A DNA stretch of 64,000 nt from JAMXLO01 sp963812505 (GCA_963812505.1 CAWEVM010000026.1:98827-162826), one strand, 5' to 3'; positions 46,290 to 55,052 are shown, numbered from the stretch's first letter. Program-made: numbers and translations. Notes: a model not told the origin generated them from the letters alone.

Positions 46290-47390
46290 TTGGCACAGGA
46301 AAAGACAAGGTTGCGCGCCATAGACCTCGCAAGGGGCCTGGCAGTTTTTTTCATGATCCTGGTGCATGTGCTTATCACGTATTCCGCACCGGAGGTGGCG
46401 CACTCCCTGTTCGGCAATATCGTAGGTTTCCTGGGTGGCCCTCCTGCCGCGCCGGTCTTCATGGCCCTGATGGGCATATCGTTTTATTATTCGAGGCATA
46501 CCGAGTTCAAATATGGCGTCCAAAGAGGACTTTGGCTGATCCTCCTCGGCTACATATTGAACCTGCTCCGGGGCGTGCTGCCCATTGTTTACGTTAATCT
46601 GCTCTCGCCTTCCAGGGCTGCACAGATACCTGACGCAGTTGCGAGCCTTACCGATGCGTTCCTGGAGCTCGACATCCTGCAATTCGCCGGACTGGCGTTC
46701 ATCGCGATGGCCGTGATCAGAGAAGTCCGTGTGAACCGCTACGTTCTGCTGCTCCTCGCCGCTGCGACGGCGATGGTTTCGCCGTTTCTATGGGGGGTCG
46801 GTTCGGACGTTCCCGTTGCAGGCCATCTGCTGGACTATTTGTGGGGCAATATTCCCTCTCAGGAGCCCAGCATCGGCAATCTGGTGTCGTTTCCGTTCTT
46901 TCCGTGGTTCGCGTACGTCCTCGTCGGCATGTTCTTGGGTGACACATTGAAAAGGTCGACAGATCTCAATGCGACATTCAGAAAGATGGGGCTAATCGGC
47001 TTTCTGATCTCAGTCATAAGCCTCGCGTTCATCGCGCCCAATTACAGCTATCATGTCGGCGATTTCTACCATAGCCGTCCGGGTTTCGTTGCCTTCGTCG
47101 TTGGGATCGTGCTGGCATGGGTATATCTGTGCCAGCTCGCCGTCGGGCACATCAGGCCGAACCGACCGTTCGAGGTAATCTATTACTGGAGCAAGAACGT
47201 CAACGTAATTTACCTCGTCCAGTGGGTGCTGATCATGTGGGGGGCTGACTTGATCCTGGGATTCAACAAGAGCTCATATTCTACCACGGTCTTCGTGATG
47301 CTGTTCATGGCGATTGCCTCGCACGCGATCACCGGAGTTTGGTTGCATTTGAAGAGGCGGGACGCGCCACATGTCTCAGCCGAGGCATAG
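46290..47390 (+). CDS. Multi-pass membrane acyltransferase-like protein (DUF1624/HGSNAT-type), TTG start
   Basis: A 366-residue protein with about 10 membrane helices. The N-terminal RLRAIDLARGLAVFFMILVHVL motif, with the histidine at the end of TM1, marks the acyltransferase 3/heparan-alpha-glucosaminide N-acetyltransferase-like group. TTG at 46290 with GGGAG 8 nt upstream is the only start that keeps this motif. AT content is higher than in neighbours. Linked to the Tat-leader serine dehydratase; a transmembrane acyl transfer is possible but not shown. Confidence 0.8.
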   Translation: MAQEKTRLRAIDLARGLAVFFMILVHVLITYSAPEVAHSLFGNIVGFLGGPPAAPVFMALMGISFYYSRHTEFKYGVQRGLWLILLGYILNLLRGVLPIVYVNLLSPSRAAQIPDAVASLTDAFLELDILQFAGLAFIAMAVIREVRVNRYVLLLLAAATAMVSPFLWGVGSDVPVAGHLLDYLWGNIPSQEPSIGNLVSFPFFPWFAYVLVGMFLGDTLKRSTDLNATFRKMGLIGFLISVISLAFIAPNYSYHVGDFYHSRPGFVAFVVGIVLAWVYLCQLAVGHIRPNRPFEVIYYWSKNVNVIYLVQWVLIMWGADLILGFNKSSYSTTVFVMLFMAIASHAITGVWLHLKRRDAPHVSAEA

Positions 47391-47464
47391 GTAACTGGCT
47401 CGGCGACGCCGCGCGCCTAGCCGCACGCTGCGCCGCCGATTATGGGCGCGGCCAGCGAACTGCC

Positions 47465-47905
47465 TCAGTCGATGGTCAACGCCATGCCATCAAGGTCCTC
47501 GGCGCGGTCGACTTTGATCAGCACCGCGAAACCCTTCTTGTCCGGGTCACGATCCTTCTCCGGCTGTACCAGCTTCCGCCACACTTCGTCGTACTGCGGG
47601 CCAGACTTCACCACCCGCGCCGTGCCGTAGAACCGCGCGATGCCACCCTTCGGAAGCACACCGTCGGCGCGCAATTGCGGCTTGCGGAAATACACCGTGA
47701 CCTTGGTGCCATCCTTCAGCGCGGCGGTGGTCGAGCCCTTGCCGCGCTCCCAAAGCGCGATATGGTCATCGTCGAGCACCATCGTGCTGCCCCGCGGCGT
47801 GATCTGCGCGTAGCCGTTCGGCAACACGGTGCCGACCAGGCACACGTGCTCCGGGAAGGCCGAATTGATGTGCGGCTGCAAAGTCTTCGGGATGGTTGTC
47901 ACCAT
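47465..47905 (-). CDS. Pyridoxamine 5'-phosphate oxidase-like FMN-binding protein
   Basis: A 146-residue split-barrel flavin-binding protein. Seen: LPNGYAQITPRGSTMVLDDDHIALWERGKGSTTAALKDGTKVTVYF and the arginine-rich strand of the flavin site. Related proteins use FMN or F420; the partner molecule is unknown. Adjacent to the broken ABC binding-protein gene. Confidence 0.85.
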   Translation of the reverse strand: MVTTIPKTLQPHINSAFPEHVCLVGTVLPNGYAQITPRGSTMVLDDDHIALWERGKGSTTAALKDGTKVTVYFRKPQLRADGVLPKGGIARFYGTARVVKSGPQYDEVWRKLVQPEKDRDPDKKGFAVLIKVDRAEDLDGMALTID

Positions 47906-47932
47906 TATGCTCCTGGCTGGGTTGTGACCGCA

Positions 47933-49127
47933 TCAATCATCATAGGTCATCTTGTTGCAAGCCGGCGCGGTGTGATCGCCAGGGTAGGTGGCGATCACCT
48001 GCGGCACCGGCATCGGGTCCTCCTGCTTCACCACCTTCACGATGTAGCCCTGCTGGATTGCCTGATGATCGCACGCTCGGATCGCTACATGTCCCTTGAT
48101 ACTGTCGATCGCGATCGTCTCAAGCGCCGCACGCAGCTTGTCAGTCTCGACGCCGCCCGCCTGCCTGATTCCGGCGGCCAAAATCTGGCAGGCCTGCCAT
48201 TGCTCGCCTTCGTTGTTGTCCGGCACCTGGCCATATTCCTTCTGCCAGAGTGCGACGAACTCCTTGTTGGCTGGATTGTCGAGCGTATAGGTGTAGCGGG
48301 TGGAGCCGATCAGCCCGACGGCGGCATCGCCCACCGCGCGGATCGACGTCAAATCGACGACCTCGGTGAGCAGTTGCACCTTGTCCGACAGGCGGTACTG
48401 CTTCGCCTGCGTGAGGAACGCGTTATAGTCATCCCCCGCCAGCACCATGTACAATGCGTCAGCGCCGGACTGGCGGATCTTGCTGATATACGTGGAAAAA
48501 TCCTTGGTGCCGGTCGGCGAGAACACCGAGCCAATGAGGTTACGACCAGCCTTCTTCACCTCCTCCTCGAACACGCCGACGCTGTTGCGGCCCCAGGCGT
48601 AATCCATGCCGATCGCATAGAAGTTCTTGAATGGCGCGTCACGCAAATAGAGCGACACGGCCCGCGTTCCCATTGGGCCGGAGATGTTCGAGCGGAAGAA
48701 GTTCGGCACCAGCGAGGCGGCGGTGAGCCTGCCGTCGCCGTTGTCGGAGGAGACAAAGATCGCGTTCCACTCGGCGAGTTTCGGGTACTACGGCGAGGGC
48801 CTCGGATGACAGCGTCATACCGAAAAACACACGGCAGTTCTCGCGCTCGACCAGTTCCTGGGCCTTGCGCACGCAGGTCGCGGGGTCGCCGGCGGTATCG
48901 GTGATGAACAGCTCGATGGGTCTGCCGAGCAGACCGCCCTTGGCGTTCTCCACCTTGGCCCAGAGTTGGGCGCCGTTCTTCATCTCCTGACCAACCGAGC
49001 CGAGCGGGCCGGTCAGCGCGAGCGGCATGCCGATCTTGATGGGATCCGCGGCATGGCTGAAGCGCGGCAGGGCAGTGACGGCGAGTGCCGCGCCTAACAG
49101 GCTGCGGCGACTGAGAATGGCGGGCAT
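47933..49127 (-). pseudogene. ABC transporter substrate-binding protein (branched-chain amino acid/amide type), frameshifted
   Basis: Two frames give one HAAT-family binding protein. Upstream part (start 49127): Tat/Sec leader SRRSLLGAALAVTALPRFSHA, IKIGMPLALTGPLGSVGQEMKNG, to SSEALAVVP. Downstream part resumes at KLAEWNAIFVSSDNGDG and runs to the stop at 47933. The break lies at the GGG run at 48785-48787: removing one base restores VVPKLAEW. No permease or ATPase gene is adjacent. Either a recent mutation or a base-calling error. Confidence 0.85.
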
Positions 49128-49202
49128 GACGCTTCCTCGTTGGTTCTCCACAGGCTACTCCGCCAACGGAGGCTCGCGAAGAGGCGCCATGCCCGGCTGA
49201 AA

Positions 49203-49457
49203 TCAGCGGCGGTAGTAGGGGTTTCCGTAATAGCTATTATAGCCGTAATAGGGTCGGTGGTGCTCGCGCCACGCATGCCGTTCCCAGCGCTCATGGCGCG
49301 AGGTCTGACAGCGCGGGCCGCAATACCAGTCGGCCTGCTGCACGGCAGACGCCTGCGCCGGCAAATTGGCCGGAGCCACCGATGCAGCCGATGCGCCGAT
49401 TGTTCCAAGGCCGACCAGGCCTGTGGCGGCCGCGAGAGCGATCAGGGTCTTGCGCAC
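49203..49457 (-). CDS. Small exported Tyr/His/Arg-rich protein (GTG start)
   Basis: An 84-residue protein with signal peptide (RKTLIALAAATGLVGLGTIGASA). The mature part ends in a tyrosine/histidine/arginine-rich tail (HRPYYGYNSYYGNPYYRR) and has CGPRC. GGGAGG lies 7 nt before GTG 49457; the upstream ATG 49484 has none. Such short repetitive tails occur in many secreted alphaproteobacterial proteins of unknown function. Confidence 0.7.
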   Translation of the reverse strand: MRKTLIALAAATGLVGLGTIGASAASVAPANLPAQASAVQQADWYCGPRCQTSRHERWERHAWREHHRPYYGYNSYYGNPYYRR

Positions 49458-49632
49458 GGTATATATCCTCCCGGTTGTTGCCATGTGCAGATTGTGGGCT
49501 TGCCGCGCGTCGGCTTGGCGGCGGTATCGCGGCAGAAATTTGGTGGCCGGATGAAGTGTTCGTAATTGGAGCCGGCAACCAGGCGCCCGCACCGCTCGTT
49601 CGAGGGCAAACCCGCGAAGTCAAGGAGGTAAC

Positions 49633-49746
49633 ATGCAGGCCTCGCCAAACCCGCGTCCGGATCCCAATCCGTCGCCGCAGCCTCCGATCGAACTTCCGCC
49701 GCGTCCCGATCCGCGTCCTCCGGAGCCGATGCCGACGCCGTTGTGA
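49633..49746 (+). CDS. 37-aa proline-rich microprotein
   Basis: ATG at 49633 with a near-perfect AAGGAGG at 6 nt, ending in TGA at 49744-49746. The product (MQASPNPRPDPNPSP...EPMPTPL) has 18 prolines in 37 residues, with acidic/basic alternation and no signal peptide. Below the size limit of many gene callers. Function unknown; possibly a structural or surface-associated peptide. Neighbours: divergent small secreted protein and a downstream acyl-CoA dehydrogenase. Confidence 0.7.
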   Translation: MQASPNPRPDPNPSPQPPIELPPRPDPRPPEPMPTPL

Positions 49747-49865
49747 TCTCACACGTCTTTGAAAAGCTCGCACCTCACGAGAAGCCATCGAGGTCCCCCC
49801 GCCGGTCGCTTGCACGCCCGCACCCGGGCGCCTAAGCACCGAGGGGCGAGCCTCGGGAGACCGTA

Positions 49866-51032
49866 ATGGACCAGCCCCTTGCCACCGATCCGCACGCCGA
49901 GATCCGCGTCGAAGTGGCAAAACTCTGTGCGCGCTTCCCTGGAGAATATTGGCGCAACCTGGATCGCGACCGCACCTATCCTACCGCGTTTGTCAACGCC
50001 CTCACCGAGGCCGGCTACCTCGCTGCACTGATCCCCGAAGAGTATGGCGGCGCCGGCCTGCCGCTGTCCGCTGGCGCGGCGATCCTCGAGACCATCCACG
50101 CCGAAGGCTGCAACGGCGCCGCGTGCCACGCGCAGATGTACATCATGGGCACCATCCTGCGGCACGGTTCGCCAAAGCAGAAGCAGGACTACCTGCCCAA
50201 GATCGCGACGGGTGAACTGCGCCTGCAAGCGTTCGGCGTCACCGAACCGACCAGCGGCACCGACACCACCAGCTTGCGAACTTTTGCCAAGCGCGAAGGC
50301 GACCACTACGTGGTGAACGGCCAGAAGGTATGGACAAGCCGCGCCGAGCACTCCGATCTGATGCTGCTGCTGGCACGCACCACGCCGCGCGACCAGGCGA
50401 AGCGGCGCACTGATGGTCTTTCCACCTTCATCGTCGACATGCGCGCGTCCGTCGGCAATGGCATGACCATCCGCCCGCTGCGCACGATGATAAATCACAA
50501 CTCGACCGAGATCTTCTTCGACAACCTGATCGTGCCGGCCGAGAACCTGGTCGGCGAGGAGGGCCGCGGCTTCCGCTACATCCTCGACGGCATGAATGCC
50601 GAGCGCCTGCTGATCTCGGCAGAGTGCATCGGCGACGCGCGCTGGTTCCTGAAGAAGGCCACCGACTACGCGCGCGACCGGCAGGTGTTCGGCCGCCCGA
50701 TCGGGCAGAACCAGGGCATCCAGTTCCCGCTCGCCCGCGCCTACGCGCAGATGCGTGCCGCCGAATTGATGATCCGCGAGGGCTGCCAAAAATTCGAGGC
50801 CGGCCTGACCCCCGGCGAGGAGGCCAACATGGCCAAGCTGCTCGGCGCGGACGCCTCCTGGGCAGCGGCGGAGGCGTGCCTGCAAACTCACGGCGGCTTC
50901 GGTTTTGCCGAGGAATACGATGTGGAGCGCAAGTACCGCGAGACGCGGCTGTACCAGGTGGCGCCGATCAGCACCAACCTGATCCTGTCGTATATCGCGG
51001 AGCACGTCCTCGACCTGCCGCGGAGCTACTGA
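49866..51032 (+). CDS. Acyl-CoA dehydrogenase
   Basis: A 388-residue FAD-dependent acyl-CoA dehydrogenase related to the one at 18 kb. Seen: FGVTEPTSGTDTT, QKVWTSRAEH, QNQGIQFPLARAYAQM and the C-terminal QTHGGFGFAEEYDVERKYRE with the catalytic-loop glutamate region. A CaiB/BaiF CoA-transferase lies downstream on the same strand, with a small membrane protein on the other strand between them. Confidence 0.92.
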   Translation: MDQPLATDPHAEIRVEVAKLCARFPGEYWRNLDRDRTYPTAFVNALTEAGYLAALIPEEYGGAGLPLSAGAAILETIHAEGCNGAACHAQMYIMGTILRHGSPKQKQDYLPKIATGELRLQAFGVTEPTSGTDTTSLRTFAKREGDHYVVNGQKVWTSRAEHSDLMLLLARTTPRDQAKRRTDGLSTFIVDMRASVGNGMTIRPLRTMINHNSTEIFFDNLIVPAENLVGEEGRGFRYILDGMNAERLLISAECIGDARWFLKKATDYARDRQVFGRPIGQNQGIQFPLARAYAQMRAAELMIREGCQKFEAGLTPGEEANMAKLLGADASWAAAEACLQTHGGFGFAEEYDVERKYRETRLYQVAPISTNLILSYIAEHVLDLPRSY

Positions 51033-51487
51033 GCCTGCGACCCTTGCCACGTCGATCCCGCAGCCACGGCTGAGCACAGCGCGAGGAAGGTCAACGCAGC
51101 ATTTGTCGCATGCGAATACTCCCACCTGGCGCGAAGTGCCTCCCAATCAGCAGGCGCCACGGTCCAATTGTCAGTCACCCGATTAACCGGGAATGTCCAT
51201 GTGAAGAAGACCGCGAGTGTGACGCCGAGCAGGACAGTGGCAGTCGCAGCGAACAGCACCGGCATCTTCTGGCTGCGCGCAACGATAGCTGACAGTAGAT
51301 TGGCCAGCAGAGCTGCGATCAGAACGATGCCCAGCAGCGCCCAGCCGCGATAGATCTGCTGCACCGCCACATACTGTGCCTGATCCAGGTTAATCTTGTT
51401 CGATAGCTCAAGCACGTGAGCCCCGCCCGGAACAAGGGCGAGCGCGGTGAGAATGGCGGCAGCGAATTGAATGACCCGGACCTTCAT
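51026..51487 (-). CDS. Small four-helix membrane protein (DUF1772-like)
   Basis: A 153-residue protein with four hydrophobic segments (VIQFAAAILTALALVPGG, GWALLGIVLIAALLANLLSA, VLFAATATVLLGVTLAVFFTW, AALTFLALCSAVAAG). The pattern TWTFPVNRVTDNW...WEYSHATNA is like DUF1772 (anthrone-oxygenase fold) proteins. Overlaps the dehydrogenase 3' end by 7 bp, tail to tail. Function unknown. Confidence 0.75.
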   Translation of the reverse strand: MKVRVIQFAAAILTALALVPGGAHVLELSNKINLDQAQYVAVQQIYRGWALLGIVLIAALLANLLSAIVARSQKMPVLFAATATVLLGVTLAVFFTWTFPVNRVTDNWTVAPADWEALRARWEYSHATNAALTFLALCSAVAAGSTWQGSQAQ

Positions 51488-51603
51488 TCCCTGGGAACGT
51501 CGCTTGCCGGCTGCGGTTCGAGACACCTGGTCGCAAGGCGCCACTTGACCGCGCGTGAGCGAGATGGGAACGGCATGGCTCTCGCAGCGGAGAGGTCGGC
51601 GCC

Positions 51604-52728
51604 ATGCACACGCCTTTGGACGGCCTGCTCGTCGTCTCGCTGGAACAGGCGGTGGCAGCGCCGTATTGCAGTTCGCGCCTGGCCGATGCGGGCGCGCGAG
51701 TCATCAAGATCGAGCGGGCGGAGGGCGACTTCGCTCGCGGCTATGACAAGGCGGCGAAGGGGCTGTCCAGCTATTTCGTCTGGCTCAACCGCGGCAAGCA
51801 GAGCCTGGTCGCTGACATCAAGCAGCCTGATGATGCCGCGCTGCTCCACCACATTCTGGCGCAGGCGGACGTGTTCATTCAGAACCTCGCTCCGGGTGCG
51901 GCGGCTCGCGCGGGCTTCGCCTCCGAAAGTCTGCGAGAGCGATTTCCCCGGCTGATCACCGTGGACATCTCTGGCTATGGAGATACCGGCGACTACGCCA
52001 CGATGAAGGCTTACGATCTGCTGGTGCAGGCTGAATCGGGTCTGGCGATGATCACCGGCCATCCCGCTGGCCCTGGCCGTGTCGGCGTTTCCGCCTGCGA
52101 CATCGCCTGCGGTATGGCGGCTCACGCCGGCGTGCTGGAGGCGCTGATCGAGCGCGGCATCACCAGTCGTGGCAAGGGCCTCAAGGTTAGCCTGTTCGAC
52201 GGCATGGCAGATTGGATGAATGTGCCGCTGCTGTTCTACGAAGGCACGGGTCGCGCACCGGAGCGCCTTGGCCTGGCGCATCCGTCGATCTGTCCCTATG
52301 GCGCATTCGCCACCGCCGATGGTGCGCTGGTGCTGATCTCCATCCAGAACGAACGCGAGTGGGTGGAGTTCTGCGCGAAGTTCCTCGACGAAGCGGGGTT
52401 GCCGCAACGCGAGGGTTTCCAGACCAACGTCATCCGTGTCGCGAACCGCGCGATGGTGGATGCGCATATCGCGAGTGCATTCGCGAGTCTGTCGCGCGAA
52501 CAAGCCGCCGAGAAACTCCGCGCTGCCAATACTGCATACGGTTTCGTCAACGATGTGGCGGCATTCTCGCATCATCCGGCATTGCGGCGCGCGTCGGTCG
52601 ATACGCCGAACGGTCCGGTCTCGCTCGCCGCGCCGCCAGTGCTCTTCAGTGATGGACCGCGCGCCCTGGGTCCGGTGCCGGCGGTCGGCGAACACTCCGC
52701 GTTGATCCGCGCCGAGTTTGCTGCCTGA
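51604..52728 (+). CDS. CaiB/BaiF family CoA transferase
   Basis: A 374-residue family III CoA transferase. The catalytic aspartate lies in KAYDLLVQAESGL. Seen also: LADAGARVIKIER, FVWLNRGKQSL, DVFIQNLAPGAAARAGF. These interlocked dimers move CoA between carboxylates. With the dehydrogenase upstream it suggests activation and oxidation of a carboxylic acid. Confidence 0.92.
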   Translation: MHTPLDGLLVVSLEQAVAAPYCSSRLADAGARVIKIERAEGDFARGYDKAAKGLSSYFVWLNRGKQSLVADIKQPDDAALLHHILAQADVFIQNLAPGAAARAGFASESLRERFPRLITVDISGYGDTGDYATMKAYDLLVQAESGLAMITGHPAGPGRVGVSACDIACGMAAHAGVLEALIERGITSRGKGLKVSLFDGMADWMNVPLLFYEGTGRAPERLGLAHPSICPYGAFATADGALVLISIQNEREWVEFCAKFLDEAGLPQREGFQTNVIRVANRAMVDAHIASAFASLSREQAAEKLRAANTAYGFVNDVAAFSHHPALRRASVDTPNGPVSLAAPPVLFSDGPRALGPVPAVGEHSALIRAEFAA

Positions 52729-52730
52729 GG

Positions 52731-53537
52731 CTATCCACCAATGCGCCGCGGCGGCGGCTGAAACGCGAGGCCAATCGGCATTGCCCGATAGGCATCGAGT
52801 CCACGGCCGGGCGCTGTCACACCGCCGGCAGTGGGCAGCATGATGATATGTGGTCCCGGCGCCATCCCTGTCGGCTGCTCGCGCAAAACGCGTGGGAAGC
52901 CGGGAGCCGGCGCGGTCATCGTGGCGTTCCAGGCCTGGGCCAGTGGAGTCGCGGCCACAAGGCCGGCGAGACGCTGCTCCTCCGGCCAAACGGCCAGGAC
53001 CTTTTGCTGATATTCCGCTCCCAGCTCCGGCGTCGCCGAGTGGTACATCGCCGCGGCCTTGTTCCAGTCGCCGGTCTGCGCAAACAGTTCCTTGAGGAAG
53101 CGTGCTGCGTACGCGGCGTTGGCCTGCGGGTCGAACGCCTGCTCGAGGCTTGCAAACGCGTCAGGATGGTGCATCAGGTTGATCTGTCCGCAGCCGACAT
53201 CGATCGACTGGATGCCGCGTGCCTGCATCCCGCGCACCGCCGCCACTGCCTCGGCCTTGGTGTCATAGAAGGACCCCGCGCCCTCGGCATTCACTGTCCA
53301 CGGCCAGGGGTGCACGGCCCCAGTGGCTGGATCACGCCGCCCGCTCTCCACGTGATTGATCGCAGCCAGCAGGTGCGCCGGAATTCCGCTGGCCCGTTCG
53401 GCTGCGGCAACGGCCGACCGGCACAGCAGACCGGGGGTCACCGGCGAGGGGACCATCGACTGGGGGAATATCGACTGGGCCTTGGCGGGCCCGCCAACCG
53501 CCAGCAACGTCACGACTGCGAGGCAGCACCACCGCAT
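52731..53537 (-). CDS. Lytic transglycosylase (SLT domain), exported
   Basis: About 268 residues with a signal peptide (RWCCLAVVTLLAVGGPAKAQ). SLT-type domain: ASGIPAHLLAAINHVESGRR with the catalytic glutamate in VESGR, GCGQINLMHHPDAF, and AAMYHSATPELG. The last ~60 residues are proline-rich. An upstream TTG (53558) is a possible start. It cleaves peptidoglycan without water; role could be in secretion or remodelling. Confidence 0.88.
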   Translation of the reverse strand: MRWCCLAVVTLLAVGGPAKAQSIFPQSMVPSPVTPGLLCRSAVAAAERASGIPAHLLAAINHVESGRRDPATGAVHPWPWTVNAEGAGSFYDTKAEAVAAVRGMQARGIQSIDVGCGQINLMHHPDAFASLEQAFDPQANAAYAARFLKELFAQTGDWNKAAAMYHSATPELGAEYQQKVLAVWPEEQRLAGLVAATPLAQAWNATMTAPAPGFPRVLREQPTGMAPGPHIIMLPTAGGVTAPGRGLDAYRAMPIGLAFQPPPRRIGG

Positions 53538-53624
53538 GGGCGTGATGATAGCCCCCAAGCCTTAGCGGATCGTTGCCAGGGACTGGCGATCTCGGTTCCG
53601 TGATGGTGCATTGCGAAAAATCGC

Positions 53625-53652
53625 TTGCACGCGAATGACCGCTCACCTAGTT
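53625..53652 (+). promoter_or_regulatory. Putative promoter of the sRNA at 53.66 kb
   Basis: TTGCAC (53625-53630) and CTAGTT (53647-53652) with a 16-bp spacer, just before the TTGTGCA-rich start of the sRNA. Match to consensus is moderate. Confidence 0.4.
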
Positions 53653-53658
53653 TGTGCA

Positions 53659-53748
53659 TCGCAGCAATGCGGTCCCTGACCGCGCTGTCTGCTTTCTTGG
53701 ACGTTTCCTCCCTAAACTTGGCGGCGCCACAAGCGTCGCCATTTTTTT
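53659..53748 (+). ncRNA. Candidate MmgR/alpha-r8 (suhB RNA)-type sRNA
   Basis: About 90 nt without a coding frame. A hairpin GCGGT-CCCTG-ACCGC is followed by the single-stranded stretch TTTCCTCCCT (53704-53713), then an intrinsic terminator with an 8-bp stem (53720-53727 with 53733-53740, one G:U) and seven T (53742-53748). The conserved UUUCCUCCCU loop is the hallmark of the alphaproteobacterial alpha-r8 family, which includes MmgR, a regulator of polyhydroxybutyrate storage in Sinorhizobium. The 5' end is estimated from the promoter. It does not belong to either neighbouring gene. Confidence 0.65.
53720..53748 (+). terminator. Intrinsic terminator of the sRNA
   Basis: Stem GGCGGCGC/GCGTCGCC with loop CACAA, followed by TTTTTTT. 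Only plus-strand transcription could use it; no plus-strand protein gene precedes it. Confidence 0.8.
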
Positions 53749-53765
53749 CGGCCGTTTCTGGCTGG

Positions 53766-54653
53766 TCAGGCCTCGCTCAGGAGGCCGGCGGTCTGCGCGA
53801 GGCCGGCGATCAGCTGGGTGATCTTGTGGCGCACTGCCACGAAGCCGGGCAGTCGCTCGATTCGGCTCTCATCCATGTAGAGCTCGCGCGCGATCTCGAT
53901 CTGCAACGCATGTAGTCCCTCACGTGGGCGGCCGTAGTGGCGGGTGATGTAGCCACCGGCGTAGGGGTCATTGCGTCGCACACTGTACCCGAGGTCCACC
54001 AACAGCGCCTCGACCATCCGAGCGACGCGCGGCGAGCACGCGGTGCCGTGGACGTCGCCGATGACGAAGTCGGCCGCCCTCGAACCAGACCGGGTCGCAT
54101 GACCGTGCGTCGGCATCGAGTGGCAGTCGATCAGCAGACATTGCCCGAAATCAGCGCGCGTCTCAGCGATCAGCTCGGCCAAAGCATTGTGGAACGGCTG
54201 CCAACAGGTGCGGATGCGCCTCTCGGCGTCCGCGAATGACAGTTTGTCGCGGTAGATCGTCTCGCCGGAGGCGACAACGCGGGCGATCGTGCCGAGACCC
54301 GCGCCGACCCGGGCGCTCGTGGTGTTGACCCACGACGGCAGCCGGTCGGCGAACATCGCGGGATCGAGCTCCCAAGGTTCGCGGTTGGCATCGCACCAGG
54401 CGCGCGGGAAGGTGGCGGCGAGCAGCGGGGCGCCATGCTCCGGCGCCGCCGCAAACAGCTCGTCCACGAAGCCGTCTTCGCTGCGGCGCAGGCTCTGGCC
54501 ATCCAGTCGTGATGCGGCGAGCAATTCGTCTGGGTAACTGCGTCCCGAATGCGGCGAGGCAAACACCACCGGAATTGTCTGTTGTGCCGGCCGCAGCACC
54601 ACGACGGGGTCAGGCGAAGTGATCGAGGCGGCGACTGGCACGTCCATGGCCAT
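53766..54653 (-). CDS. N-formylglutamate amidohydrolase family protein
   Basis: A 295-residue zinc amidohydrolase of the HutG/FGase family. Seen: VFASPHSGRSYP, SEDGFVDELF, DCHSMPTHGH and GGYITRHYG. In histidine degradation these release glutamate from N-formylglutamate, but no hut genes are nearby. The start is 54653 (54647 possible); the longer frame runs through tRNA-Val and is discarded. Confidence 0.87.
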   Translation of the reverse strand: MAMDVPVAASITSPDPVVVLRPAQQTIPVVFASPHSGRSYPDELLAASRLDGQSLRRSEDGFVDELFAAAPEHGAPLLAATFPRAWCDANREPWELDPAMFADRLPSWVNTTSARVGAGLGTIARVVASGETIYRDKLSFADAERRIRTCWQPFHNALAELIAETRADFGQCLLIDCHSMPTHGHATRSGSRAADFVIGDVHGTACSPRVARMVEALLVDLGYSVRRNDPYAGGYITRHYGRPREGLHALQIEIARELYMDESRIERLPGFVAVRHKITQLIAGLAQTAGLLSEA

Positions 54654-54730
54654 ATAGAAGCCGGCGCAGCGTGCGCTGTCACGACCCAACCTTGCCCGTG
54701 GCAGGGTAGACGCGTATTTTTTCTGCGGAT

Positions 54731-54805
54731 GGGCGCGTAGCTCAGCGGGAGAGCACTGCCTTGACATGGCAGGGGCCACAGGTTCAATCCCTGTCGCGCC
54801 CACCA
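54731..54805 (+). tRNA. tRNA-Val (anticodon GAC)
   Basis: A 72-nt body plus encoded CCA. Acceptor stem GGGCGCG/CGCGCCC, D arm GCTCAGCGGGAGAGC, anticodon stem CTGCC/GGCAG with loop TTGACAT (GAC), T arm with GGTTCAATCC. Antisense to the unsupported 5' extension of the amidohydrolase frame. Confidence 0.96.
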
Positions 54806-54828
54806 TCCAGCAACAGTCGCCGTCGCAG

Positions 54829-55002
54829 TCAGTGTAGCTTCCTCGCCTCGTCGAATACGGTGCACGCCAGCGTCACCAGTTGCTCGGCAGTGGTGGTGTA
54901 GCCTGCACGGTCCGCATCCTCGGCCAGGGCGATCAGGCGATCAGACAGGATCAGCTCACTCACTTTGACGGTCCGGGATGCCTGGATATTGGCTCCATGC
55001 AT
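54829..55002 (-). CDS. Hypothetical protein, 57 aa
   Basis: A short soluble helical protein (VKVSELILSDRLIALAEDADRAGYTTTAEQLVTLACTVFDEARKLH). GAGGGA precedes ATG 55002. Not recognised. It follows the RHH gene in the same direction and may be co-transcribed. Confidence 0.55.
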   Translation of the reverse strand: MHGANIQASRTVKVSELILSDRLIALAEDADRAGYTTTAEQLVTLACTVFDEARKLH

Positions 55003-55052
55003 GGGATTTTCCCTCTTGGTGGTTATCGAGGGCAGACAATGCAACCTATGGT

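Noticed and set aside
47339..48904. A 521-codon plus-strand frame
   Set aside because: It lies antisense to the PNPOx-like gene and the ABC binding-protein gene and has no protein-like features.
49749..51146. A 465-codon minus-strand frame
   Set aside because: Entirely antisense to a clear acyl-CoA dehydrogenase; composition is shadow-like.
54654..54806. N-terminal extension of the formylglutamate amidohydrolase (GATGIEPVAPAM...)
   Set aside because: It is the antisense translation of tRNA-Val, a well-known annotation artefact.
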